From: Ectocarpus siliculosus
Lineage: Eukaryota > Sar > Phaeophyceae > Ectocarpales > Ectocarpaceae
Length of the DNA stretch: 64,000 nt
Assembly: GCA_000310025.1 (NCBI GenBank)
Contig: FN649729.1
Coordinates: 3,077,320-3,141,319 of the forward strand
Direction: 5' to 3'
The notes below the pieces were generated by a model, which ran no database searches, had not been told where the DNA came from, and was given only the letters and a program-made list of their open reading frames with translations. Each line of letters begins with the position of its first letter. Positions within the stretch are counted from its first letter, which is position 1. The position numbers and the translations under genes are program-made. Shown here piece by piece: positions 27,201-40,700 of this stretch.

Positions 27201-29828
27201 GGATAATTGTTCTTACCTGCTGCTTGACAGCTGCGAGTTTTGCGTCAGACAGCTTGGCTACCAGCTCATTTTGCTTCTTCTCCATAAACTCCCTCTGCCT
27301 GTGTGCCTGCGCAGGGATAGACCACAACCGACCATCGTTGATCGAGAATCCACCATACATGACGCGCTCAAGAGGTGCCACATTTGGCGACCATGCACCG
27401 TTGTGGACGGGAATGATCCCTTTTTCCCCGTCCCCTACTTGAAGAGTCCCCCCCCCCCGTCCCCCGGGGTTGGGTTTTCGTCGCTTGGCAACCACGTTGT
27501 AAAACAAGCCAATTCACTTCGTGAACTCGGCAACCAGGTTACCTTTTGTTTTTTTACCTCTGTTTTTTTTTTTTTGCGGTAACGATAATCGTGGTCGAGT
27601 AAATCATGTTGTGCGGGGTCGAGAACCCTCACTCCGCGCAAGGGGGATGATCGCACCACGTTGTTTTAAAATGGTCAAGCATCCTCGAGGCAGTTACACA
27701 GTGCTTACAACTGCTGTCTCTGGACGTGAAAGCGCCAGAAAATAAATTAAGTCATACGCAGCTGTCATCCGTACGCAAGGAAGTAAGCACAAGGTGCCGA
27801 ACACCCTTAGCAGGATGCAGCGCACCCTCCATGCGACTCGCCGAATACCTCACGGCGCTCGCGCTTGGTGATGTGAGAGCCTGGTCTGGTGAGAACCCGG
27901 CGTGCTCCGTCCCGGCTTTGTAGGGATGCGAGGTCAATGGTCTAACGACTACGGCAAGCACGACTATGAGTACACCCCCCCCTCCTACTTGAAGAGCCTG
28001 GTCCGGTGAGAACCCGGCGTGCTCCGTCCCGGCTTTGTAGGGATGCGAGGTCAATGGTCTAACGATTACGGCATGCACGACTGTGCGTACCCTCCCCCCC
28101 CCCCCCCCTACTTGAGATACGTGATCTGATCGTTCACAACATGACGGGATCATCAGCCAGCCGGATAGGCTTGGCAGACTACCGTGGAACCGACAATTCT
28201 CCCGGCGGTGTCGACTAACGAGAACAAGCCGCTCCTTCTCTTCACGTGGTTGACACACGAACAAACACGGGCGGGCTGCGATGCTAACGAAAACAGCCGG
28301 TCTCACGCTGTCTGCCTTTTTGGAGCCTCAAGAGCATTGTGAAACACGATACGATTCTAGTAGATTCAAGCGAGCTCCCCCAGAGCCGTCGTCCTGGTAA
28401 GCACTCCTATCATGTTTGCGCGTGCTTGACTTCTTGCTTGGCAAGCTAACGAATACCTAGCACAATGATTTCCAATAAGGCACTGGGGAAAACCTGTTGG
28501 AAGTACCAACTTGGTAGCAGTGTTCTATGACCGACAGGAGACCCGAATATTGTGATCATCGACTCTCAGGTCAACGCTGCTTATAGTATCCAGCCGTAAT
28601 AACCTGAAGGGTGTTCACAGTACATACCTCGAGAGTCTGGGCCATGAGATCTGCCGCGTCATCCCCCCCCCCGCGCCCCCTTCGGCCGCCGCCGCCGGCC
28701 CCTCCACCCCTCCGAAACTCGGTGCTGTCGCAGGACCCGTCCGAATCCCCATCGGTGTCCGTTCCTCCTCCCTGGATTGGAAGACAACGTGCATCTAGTG
28801 AAGCCATGAAACAATCCTCCTCTATCTAGACTGTGGGTGTAACGCAGAGGAGGCGTGGGTTCTTGCAGAAAACGTTTTTGTCGGCAAAGCATGGAACGAA
28901 TTTCGTTCTCTCGGGTTTCTACCTCTCGACAAACTCGTGGAGTGGGGAACAAGACCCACGGAGGGGAGAAGCTTCAATCTCCTTGTCGGCGGCCGCCCGA
29001 AACGACCCAACGCCGGATCCGACCTGATCTGATTGATCTGTACACGTGAAACCAGCCGCATTCGTTCCAGTGTTTTCTTTTGTATTTGTTTCGGGGGTGA
29101 CAATGTTTTCGGCCTTCAACGTATTACTTTAGCCAAGCAACTTTGCCTCAAGATCTCACAGCGAGTAAGACTACCCATTTTACGGCCTCCGAATGCTTAC
29201 GGCCAACAATTGGGTGTTCCGCGTTGCTCTCGAGACCGGAAACTCTCATTTCCCGGCACCATGCCGGGAGTGTCGCGCTCTTGCCGGCCCATGCCATCCA
29301 TCGTCACGGGACGCTCGGGAAGAATCGGCTCATGCCTAGACGTGTTTATTCGCAACACACGTACAACACACCTTCCTGTCGTCGTCTACCCCTCCTGCCA
29401 GCGACGAGCTCGCCTCCTCTCCGGCGCCGCCCCCACCTCCGCCTTTGCCCCCACCCCCTCCTTTGTCTTTGGTCTCTCCCCCACCCTTGCCTCCCCCCCT
29501 CCCCTCCCGGGAGTCAACCCTCCCCCCAACTGNNNNNNNNNNNNNNNNNNNNNNNNNNNNNNNNNNNNNNNNNNNNNNNNNNNNNNNNNNNNNNNNNNNN
29601 NNNNNNNNNNNNNNNNNNNNNNNNNNNNNNNNCCACTTCCCCCCCCACCTGCGCCGCCCGCGGCGGGACCTTTTGGCTCCGAGCTTCCGCCCCCGCCGCC
29701 TCGGCGGGACGAGGCGTGGCGAGTGCGGGAAGATTCTGCGATGTCCTCTCCTTGGACGAACCTTTTGTACGCTTCCTGTTTTTGTTTTGATTGGGTTCTC
29801 GTTAAGATTTGTGCGCTTCGTTGTTGGA

Positions 29829-29875
<47 letters not shown>

Positions 29876-31664
29876 GGACAGAGATAGAGAGAGAAAGAGA
29901 GGCTCCCGTGATAGGATGACCTTCTGTGTATATATTGTGTTCGTTGTCCAGGCAGCCTGCATTCTGTGCACACTGCGGATTGTTGAAGGGTGTATGTACC
30001 GATATTCTAAGGTGCTTGTTCTCGTACTTTGCGTTCAGCTTGCTCGTTCTGGTGGTAGCCATGGCCGTTGGGATTAACGTCCTAGACACCGCCTCAGAAA
30101 AACTGCCCAGGCTTGTCCAAACCACAATTTCTACCTTGACGGCCTGTTCGAGCTCCTTGGGAAGTCCAATGTGCACCATCGAGGACAGCTCGCGTTTAAA
30201 GCCGAAGATAATGCGGTCCTTGCTGCGGACCTGACTGCGCAGTCCGTTCACCTCCTGGCTCAGGCTGGCGACCTTGAGCTCCTTCTGCTCCAGTACTCTG
30301 GCCACGTCCTTCTTCTCGCCGAACTCGCTTAACTAGGTATTTTGGGTTTTTGGTCGAGAAGCTCTCACGATAAGTTTGTCGTTTCGAATGATCTCTGAAA
30401 ACGTGATACGGTCTCAAATTATTGCACGTGGATGCGATTTGAAGTTTGAAAACCGAAAGAAGCAAATCTCAACGCAGTTTCGCAGGATACGAACACGTCG
30501 ACATCGCCTCATCAAGTGGTGAAACAGCTGTTCTTAGGTCCAGAGTATATCGACATCGGTAAGGAATGATGGCGCGGAACACACTGTTGCTTGCGCCGCA
30601 AATATAGAAAGATTCCAACAAGACCATGACGTAATTGTAGCTTCTCAGTACTATCGCGAAGACGCGCTCAGTGTGACGACCAAGCCCGTAGTAGGGCAAC
30701 GTATTGGACACTGGCTGATTTCCCCTCCATCTTGGGCAAACCCCTCACTTGCCGTCAATGTCGCGGTTGTCCTATACTGCGTGAAGAGTCAAGATACCTT
30801 TCCCCATACGGACCGGCGGACGCGATGTTGTTGGCATGGTGTCCGCACCCACTCACCAGCTCGTCGTACATGCCGCGAATGTGCGCCTCAAGGCCCTCTA
30901 TGTGCGCGGTGATCGGGCCGCGCTCTTCCATCAGCTGCTGCAGACGATGGTCCAGAACAAACCTGCGAACGTACGTAGTGGTGCCTGTGTCAGCTCGTTC
31001 TTACCGTTGTGGATGGTCGGCGAAAATATGTTTCGCCGTGCTACACGCAGAGGCACAAGTTTCAGAAGAAATTCCGTGCAAAATACAAAATCGTCCGAAA
31101 CATGCTACATTGAGTGATTGAGGTGATGCTTGGTGGCCTCCAAAATCACCCCTCGATAGTTGGTGGCCTCCCAAATCACCCCTCACAGGCTGGGTCAGAG
31201 TTGGCACTGGGTTGCTCACGCGATTGCTGCTGTCTATTGTGGTACTCGATATCTCAGCGTCAACAACAATAAAGGCAACGCCAATAGCGACGGTAGCAGC
31301 AGCAACGAACAAGAGACTGCCAAAGGCACACAAGGACATCTCGTGATCATACCTGAAGTTGTCAAGGGTAGTATTGTTGCTGCGCAGCTCGAGAATCGTC
31401 TTCTCCTGCTCACAAACGACAGTTACGTGACGAAATGACTCAGGAAACAGACTGATACTATTGTGTTACTCATGGGAAAGTGGGCATGAGAGTTATTGTC
31501 TCCACATGAAACAAAGATCGAGAACATCCAGACCGGGAGAGGCTAAAGGAAAACCAATTGGTAACCGAGACACACCATATCGTGTGGAGTCGTGGAGCAA
31601 TGATGATTGTCGAAGGGACACTGTGAACAGACTGGGAATCATGGAGACACTTGCAAAGCACCCA

Positions 31665-31751
<87 letters not shown>

Positions 31752-34700
31752 ATACCGCCAGAAATGATATCTCCAGGCGCAGCGTATTCAAAGAAATTTC
31801 TCTTTGCGAAATGGTCGTTTGATTTCTAGCTCGCAACTGAACGGTAGCTACGGGTTTCTCTGAGAGAGTGCCACTATCAGGACAACTAGTGCGACGGAAA
31901 ACGATTCCACTCGAATATGTCCAGTTGTTTGTTCCCCACTGCTGTGAAGAGAAGTGCTGTAACTCGAGGCATTCGATTTATTGTCCGGAATGAAGGGATT
32001 TTTCTTAGTTTCCCCTACGAGTTGGAGTCGCACATCTCCGATAAAAGTGCGGCAAACAGTTCCTCTCTGGTGATTTTTGTCCAATTGGACTATTGAAATC
32101 ATCTGCAGCTCGAGACAAGTTGTTTGACCAAAATCAACTTGGTGCTTTAATATTGATGTTGACGTGGAGAGAGAGGGTACAACAGCGACGAGCGGTGTAT
32201 CGAGCTTTGTCCCGACAGTGCAATACCTTTTCTGCGAGGGTGAGCTCCCGCTGGTGCATGTGCTGCTCGAAGTGGTGCATGGTGGCCTCGAGCCTCTCTC
32301 GCTTGGCCTTCTCCAGCGCGAACATCATCTCCCGCGCGCTCGAGCTCCTCTGCGTCTCCTGCATCTTTTTTCGCAGCTGGTCCTCCTTCGTTTTTCGGGT
32401 CTGCGTGGTTTTTGCAAGGAGCATTGCCGTTGTGCCACGTCTCGTTGGCAATCAGATGCTGTAATTGGGGCCATTCACGTATCGAGACGACTTTCTAAAG
32501 TCGTTCCGTTCGTAGTGTTCCGGTTGAGAAGTCTGCATCATGCTTGTCGGGCATGGCACCTTGCGAATGAAACATGTTGAACGGCACCAGGTTCCAGGGT
32601 TTCCTAAACCGCCTTGGTTTTAGCGGTGGTCGCGTCGATGCACAAGGTACGTCCATGCGAAGCATGGATGCATCGAAACGCAGGAATCCCACATGAGGAA
32701 GTCATCGTCTACTCCGGCGACCGTTCGATGGTCACAGATTCACTCTCAAGTTCTGCGTGATGATCATGGTATCTTCGTAGCTTGAATCATCGTTCGGGCA
32801 ATGGTCTAAGCAAGTTGTCGGGTCTCGGCTGGCAGCGGTTATCACCAAAAGCCGTATTTCGAGCATGTGATAGTTTTCACCGCCTGACGTCGGCGTCATG
32901 TCATGGGATTGATATCACGTTCTTGGGTTGATGCGCTTGTCCCCCCTTCTTCGCGACACGGAACAACCAGGTAAATATCTCGATCGATGAAAGCCGGATA
33001 TGAGAGCCGTCTTCAGATTGATTGTGCAGGGAAAACACTTTTCCAACCTGAAGTGTGGCACGGAGCTTTCCAGTGTTCTCTCTCTCCCCGTGGAGCTCGG
33101 CCTCAGCCGCGGCGATGAGTTGCTGGAGCTCGGTCTCGTACTCTCCTTCCTGTTGGTCTAGAACCTGTGATTTTCAGCAACACAATTCGTGGAGGAGGGC
33201 GACGAAGAACGCCAATATAATGTATCACCATTCATTTCAACATCGTACAGGCGAAATACAAGTGCTCTAGCGATGGAGCCCCACCTTCCAGGTTGCCCCC
33301 TCCGCGGTCTAAGCACCCCTTTCGTGACTAGGGTGCACGACACATGTACAGTACATGATGCATTCAATTGCCTTGTGGAATCCTACGCCGAAGATGCATT
33401 GGCATGGCTACCATCTCGAAGAAGACTACTCGCCCTTACTCACTTCCATCTCTCCCTCCCCTCCTTCTCCCTCTCTTCTGATACACGACAGTCTTTACGC
33501 TGGGCCTGAGACTCCGAGGCTCGGGTTTGGGCGAATCTCGAGGAATAAGCAAAAAGCTTGCAGGCGCATGTGAGTTCTTCACGGGTATAGCCTGGTAAAC
33601 CCAGGTCCTCGCCCATTTCAGACATGTTCAATGTATTCTGCAGTCTCTTGAAACAGGACGTTCTTTGCATGAATTACCTCTCTGTACATTTGATCGTTGT
33701 AGTTCTTGTCTTCCTGCAGACGCTCGATCTGAAGCCGGAGCTCCTTTTCCATCTTCTTGGCAGCCTGTATGGGTTGAGCAAGAAGAAACGCCAGGTCGCT
33801 CACGTGGCTACATCCCGAATACGCAACTTCGTCAGGTGCGTTTGTTTTTCAACGCCCGCGACCAACTACTGCAGTGGTTTTCCCTTGCACATGTCGTTGA
33901 TTATCCTGGTCATGTCGGGTTCGAAACCGCGCTGGACGTGAAACGTGCACGAACTTGGACATGGCACTCGTATGCATTCAAGAGTGGTAGCGCGCAGGAT
34001 GTGCGTTCTCGTAGAGCTCCCTCAACTCGGGTCTACTTTACGATCACGGGGCAGACGAGAGGCCACACACATCAGATCAAAAGCCGGCACGTCACACCAT
34101 CCCGACCTCACCAACCTCGACCATCCAAACCGATGCCAAGCAATTCCGCTAATGAGTTTTGTACACGAGCAACTTGCACGAATCGATCATGTGATCGGTA
34201 TGAAACCCACAAATCCGCGCTTTTTTGCGTTACCCGGCCGCCCGATCAGCAGAACGAAATGTTCATAACGGTCGGTCCCATGGATCACGAGCCATGCTCA
34301 TGCGAAAAATCGGGCGATTATTGAGCACAGGACACACATTATACGGACGGCGTGGCGCGTACCTGTTCTCTAGCTCTGAGTTCCCACTGGTGCTCCTGCT
34401 GCTGCGCCTCCAAGAGCCCTTCGCACCGCTGCTGCACGGTCTCTACTTCCTCGCTCAGTCTATCGTAGCGATCCAGTTCCACAGCCAGCCGGTGCTCGTA
34501 CTGGTTCTCTAGCTCTTGTGTAACCTATGAAATTCGTTGTGAGCATTGTAAATATACTACAATACATCTCGTATGCCTTCTCCAAGAGTTTAGAAGGTGT
34601 CTTGCAGGAGCATGAACAAGCAGTTGCTGGTCGTGATATCTCAAACTTGATCTTAGTTGATGGGGGAAACGTGGGTATATCGTCGAGCAGCAGTTATTGC

Positions 34701-37700
34701 GGTGTATTCTTTGTATTGGGCTGTGGTATTTCCTTACAGCAGTACCGCGTGCTTCACCTGCACATGATGCCTGTCCTTCTTGTCTAGGGCTTCCACATTC
34801 TCCCGTTTGAGAGCTTCGTGCTTCGTGTAGAGCTCGTCGAAGCGAGCGTCCTTCGCCGCCAGCTTCCCTTCGTTGTCTTCCGAAACCTTGTGGGAGCGCG
34901 TGGCAGGTGCACATGTTATTTGATTACTCTTCCAACAATGGTTGCCATTAAGCACCAAAATCCGCCAACACCGAGTTGCGGCTGGGGAGCGTAGCCCAGA
35001 ATGAATAGGCTATATTCAATAGCTGCCCCAGGCCAGACCCTCTTGATTATTGGCCACAGCAACGTTTCCGGAGACATGCGCAGGAACACAAGCATTGATA
35101 CACGCAAGTGCTGCTACGTCAACCCCGAACCGTTTCTCACTACAGCGCTAAAAGCCACCATGTCTACTGTACGTGTCGCAAGGTCATGTCAGATCTATGT
35201 ACCTGCATTTGGTTGAACTGAGATGATATTATTGCCTCAAATGTGGTGGTATTGAACCGTGAAACTTGGCTCTACCTGCTTTAGGTCATCCAGGAGCTCT
35301 GCGGTTTTCCTGTGCAGCGCGAAGACGTGCTCGCTCTTCATATCCTCCATCGTCTTGTTCAGCTCCGCCACCTGAGGAACAACTCATGTTGGTTCAGATG
35401 TGTCGGCAGCTGCAGGGTGAGGACGATCAACTACAGCCACACGGAAAATCAAGGTAGGTTGAGTGAAATTGCAAACGGATGATGTGTTGATGGTTTAAGG
35501 AACTCAAACGGTGTCACCAAGTACGTCATCCGTAACTTGTCGTCCATCGGTTGAGTCAACAACGTATGCTGCTCAAAATGAAGCTATGTAACACACGGCA
35601 GACAGACCAGCTGTACCGGAGTGAAAAGTGAAGTGTACACAAGCAAGCTATTGATTCAACAGGATCAGACCCTCATCAATTTTCTGATCGCCCCGAAAAA
35701 GGCCCTCGTCTACACAACTCTTGCGGGTTGAACCAGGTTTTCCTTGTCGCCGTCGTCTACGTGTCTCAGGAAGAATGAATGACCTACAGTAGATCTAGCT
35801 CGTTCGCGGGAAGGGTTCACTTTCGACTTGATGAGCTTGCAGAAGTCGAAACTTTAGTCGAGATTGACTTGAACACGAAGGTATCAAGTTCAAATCTTGA
35901 CAATTGTTCGTAGATCTCATGAGGAAGGATCGGAAAATCTGTTACGCAAAACAAGTACCTGGTATGTGTTCTGTGCGTTCCGTACATATGGCGATAAAGT
36001 CGAATTGAGCATGGAGTGACCAAGTTCGCTGTACCAATGGATTTCTGCTTCATGTGCAATATGTGATGCAAGGGGTTGGATCATGCCTGCGCGTACTGCT
36101 CTTCGATCTCCTCCTGACTGACGAGAACAGCGTCGGTATCGAACGCTCGGGGGTCCGGGTCCTCCACCCCCTTGATCTGGATTCCTCGCTCCATCATCTG
36201 TGCACATGTTGACCGAAAGATATGCATATGTCCGAAAACGAGAGAACCCGTTCGAGCCGGCGGCGGACGATGTGCCCTTTAGAACTTGCTGTACACACGG
36301 TCAAGTACCGCAAGACGACGATGTTAACGTTGTATTGTTGCGTACCTATAACCTCTAGCAGGGGAGTCGTCGTCACTTTACACCATACGAGATATTTTCA
36401 TCAGCAAAAGGTGGACCTTTCACAAAATGGAGTCGAGTGCATCTCCTGCTCCAAGCTTAACGAACGGGGGCTGCATAACCCCGACCGGCGAAGAGCGAAA
36501 TGCCCCCCAATCGACCTGACAGGGGAGCTAACCCCGCTCATCTACAAGTATGAATCTATCAGACCAAAGCAATAGAGCCCTCGCTTCGTTGAAACCAAAA
36601 ACGCGACCGACGATTGTGTTCTGTCTTCATTCTCAGTTTTGCTCTCGACTTCCCACGCCAACTCTTGATGCCCGCCAAAGAGAAGACGGGACAAGTAAGG
36701 ACAGCGTGTGTTCGGCTGAACGAGGAGAGACAATGACAGCAACGGCAATACCATGAACAGCCGTGCTCAGCCCAACTACCGATTGTCCATCTCATAGGCG
36801 AATCAACCTAAAGCTCGGTGGCAACAAGTTCGTCACCTTGATGCCGAGGACAAACACGCAACCATCCTGCCCACAGGTGAAGATAAAGTTGTCGTCAGGG
36901 GTGACGACTAGGGCGGTCACTGGGCCGGAGTGGACCGGGAGTTCGAAACATGGAAGGGTTTCTTGCGGCAGGGGCCAATCGTACACGCGTACCCTGGGAT
37001 GTGACGAGGCACACAGAACGCGTTCATGCGTGGAAAATACGGAATTCGGAGAGGACGCTTCTTGGATACGGCGTGCGATGGCTCTGTTCCGAAGATTCAC
37101 GGTAAGAAGGAGGGACTACAGCATTACAAGCCAACTTTTCCCCATAAGATGCATTGTCAACCAGCTGTACCATCAGGAATTACGTTTAGTGCCGACGGGA
37201 AGGTGGAAGTTCAGCTGGGCCTACCCACATTTTTAACAGAGCAGAGGAGTCCGGCAAGAGTTTCACACAAACGCTTGAAAGACCGGATGTCGTTGCTAGC
37301 CCAAGAGCAACGTTCTTTTCTTTGTGAACTTTCGCCTACATCCAAGCAAGTACGCAAACCAAGCACGAACGACCCAAGCCTGGAATAAAATCGCGAGAAA
37401 TGCTGATGCCAAACCGTCTTCGAATGCGCTTTGTTGCTTCTCCAGTACCGTGTGTATCGTACCGGCCAGTGCTGGTGCCGCAGAAGAGATTCTTGCCCGA
37501 CATGCTGGTGGCCATGCACGTCACGTAGAATGGTTCGTCCTGTTATCATCAACAGTAGGAGACGTTCAAGTTGACGTGCATGCTTGTCCCCCCGCTGTAG
37601 TGAAGAATGTGTCGGGGTATGTTGTTCTCGGGGTGTGTGTGTTCAGGGAGGAGCAGACCGATACTTTATTCCATGCTCTCTGAAGTCATCCGCATTGGAT

Positions 37701-40700
37701 GTGCTGCATGAAATCTTGACCACAAGAATCCACGGCAATTTTCACAGTGTAGACTAAATTGGTATGAACGGAACAAAACCCGATGAACATTGAAAATATA
37801 ATGTATTTGTGCTTGCCTGCTTGTTGGCGTCCAGCCTGATCTCCCTGACGATGTGTTCCTTGTGGAGGCTGCCCCCCCACGTCACCTCTCGAATGACTGA
37901 ATCTGTGCCGCAACAAGCTACCACATCAGCAACCTGTACAACAAGATTTGTAGCATGTTCTACGCTTCAGCAGGAAAGTCGGGTGTCTGCCCGTTCCAAG
38001 GAGATCATGGTAAACGTCCATACTCAACTACATCGGGCGCAAGAGGACTTGAAAGGTGCTCTACAGGTCCCATTAACCGATATGCGATGCTCGTGCTCCG
38101 TATTTAAAATATCAGCCAAGACCCACGAACAGTGGAGTTCTGACCTCACGCTTGTCGGAAAGCTTGAGCTCCATTGCGTGATATGAGTGGGCACGGTTGA
38201 GTGCCACACAGTCGTCTACTCTTGCGCCGTTCTGCAGATCCCACCTATGCACACAACCAGATTAGGCGAAAACGAACGGCGCACGAACATCGATCCTGGA
38301 ATCAAGCAGCAGATTCGCTGAAAGCACACGCGTTAGGTGTCGCCAAGAGGAGTACAGAAAATATGTGTATTGTGTTTTCGTTAGAAGGATGTTTACGACC
38401 ATACAGGAGGTGATTATCGCTCCCCTTCTGCCCCTTCCCGATTTTCCCGCCCTCGCTTGGTGTAGCACCCGACGGGTGTCGTCCTTTGACGATTCAGTGC
38501 CAAAACGTTATCCTCAGCGTTCCGCCGCCTTCGCCATTGAACGTGATTGGCTGGCTACCGAGCGTTGATACAAATCTCACCCGTAGACGTTTCCGTCCTG
38601 TCCGGTGCTGAAGATAACACTGTCCCTGGGCCCCCATTTGACCAGCGTGATGGCCGCAATATGCCCAGTAAAACAGTGCACCTATCCGTGTGTGAAAGAT
38701 CGACCTCGCTGTTGAGACAGAGTGAAAACCTACATTCTACCAAATTTACTGGAGAGCGATGCCGGCACAACGTGTGGTGTCGATCGGCGAAGGTGTGGCG
38801 AGGAAAAAAAGCCAAGGTGAAAGGAGGGCGCTAGCGTCACGCAACAAGAACCGACCCGGAATCATCGCTATTCTATGCCACCATCACGCAATACCAGCTA
38901 CACATTCGGCCGGACAAAGACTCCTTTTCGAGCTTCGACCGAGTGCTCGCCAGGAACACCCAATATGAGCAATGCCACCACCATGCGCTCCCAGCACCGA
39001 CAGGATCAACACGGACCACACACTCCGACAAAAGGCCACCAGCAAGCTTCGACCGGGCACCTGCTGCGCCGTGATGGATGTGTACACCATCAGGGAAAAC
39101 CCGCTCGCAACAGCCAGGAGGTGTCCGCCGTTGGCATAGGCCACTGCCCGGCAGTTCTTCTGAGGAATGTCCCTCAGCACTCTCAGCCCCTCCATCAGAA
39201 GGCTGTAGATTCGGACCCGGTCCTTGAATCCCACGGCCACCTATATTGGGATGCCGCACGAATGAGGCGGTGGTATAGGAGGGCCACGTAGGGAGAGATG
39301 TGTCGGTGTGCGTATGAGTCGTGGGGGATTCGAATGGAGGATTTGTAGTATGCACCTTGTGTGCTTCCTGTGGCATCACCGCTGGGATTCAACTCAGTGG
39401 GGTGGGGGGTAAGCTAGATTATAGTTGGGATGGTGGAAGCTCGGCGGTGCTGACTTGGCTGTTTTTAAGAAATAGGCGATCGGACGCGTATCTTGACGTT
39501 ATCTACTCGCGTGCCTTTAGTGCGGTGGAACCGTCTATCAGGTGCATCGTGCTCTCACACGGTTATGGACAAAGGTGTTGAGCTTCCTGGACGGTTGGAT
39601 GCACGTTCTATGGAAGTTGCACTTACTTCCGTGGAGGCTGGTAGACTTTGGTTACCACGAAAGCCAAAACTATTTCTTCCATGGAAGTTGCTCCGACTTC
39701 GATAGAAGTAATCACATAGGAAAAGTTTGCGTACGACGACCACGGATCGCAAAGCTTCCATGAAAGTCTTATAAATATCGTTACGTTTATTGTTCGGGTT
39801 AGGTTTAGAAAGCTATCGTGCTCTCATCTCAGTTGCGTCACAACTCTGCACAGGTTTAGGATTAGGGTCAAGATTAAGAAGTTGCCGTGCTTCATAGAGA
39901 GTCGGTTATCCCCAACCGCGACGACATATCCCCGAGGCAACTCAAACTCCAGCAGCTAAAAGTGCGTTTGGCCGGTGATGGTAAGATACGAGACCCAAGT
40001 ACAACTAAGCGAGGTTAGGATGGTGCCACCGAAATCTCCTCTACGGTCGCTGCCGTGTTCTTTACCTAACTACGTCTTCGACGCTGACCTGAAAGCCCGT
40101 GGGGTGAAGGCTCGCGCAGTTGGGGTCTTCGTTGCGAAACTCGTACACCACCTCGCACTTCCACCTGTTGTTGTCGCGAGAGGAACGCGGGAGGCGAGGG
40201 GTCGTCCGAGGTCCATCTTCTGATTTCGCCCCCGTTACAACCTTGAGTGGTAATCCTACGAGTTTTCTATCCTCTTCTGGCGCTGCTTCTGTGTGTTTGG
40301 GCCCCACTTGAGATAACTCCAGACCCTTAGCACGCGGTCCTCTCCCACGGTCACGACGATCGGCTTGGTAAGACACACATCCAGTGCCACGACCGGGGAT
40401 GTGTGATTACCCCCCTGCAGCAACGGGTGGAAGTGGTTGATGCCCTCGTCGAGCACGTCCATGTTCCCGAGGTTGAACGTCTGGGAAGCGGCGAGATAGC
40501 AATAATACAAGTAGAATGTCGATATTCGTTGTATGCGTCGGCCGGTGTGTTTGTTGTTCGTTGAGCATGAAACACCACGGCCCAGGCAATACGGGAAGTT
40601 CGGGACGCCAACCTAGTGGGAACACGCAGAAAACACCACCATCACGTACACCAACTCTAGCACTTCGTTGGAAGCTGAAGCTTCAGAATTGAAACACAGC

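Noticed and set aside
33916-33930. tRNA B-box-like GGTTCGAAACC (another near 48130)
   Set aside because: No matching A box, acceptor stem or cloverleaf could be drawn around either site.
39795-39870. Telomere-like TTAGGG/TTTAGG pieces (also CCCTAACCC at about 10431)
   Set aside because: Only a few degenerate units, internal to an intron or intergenic. This is not an interstitial telomere array.
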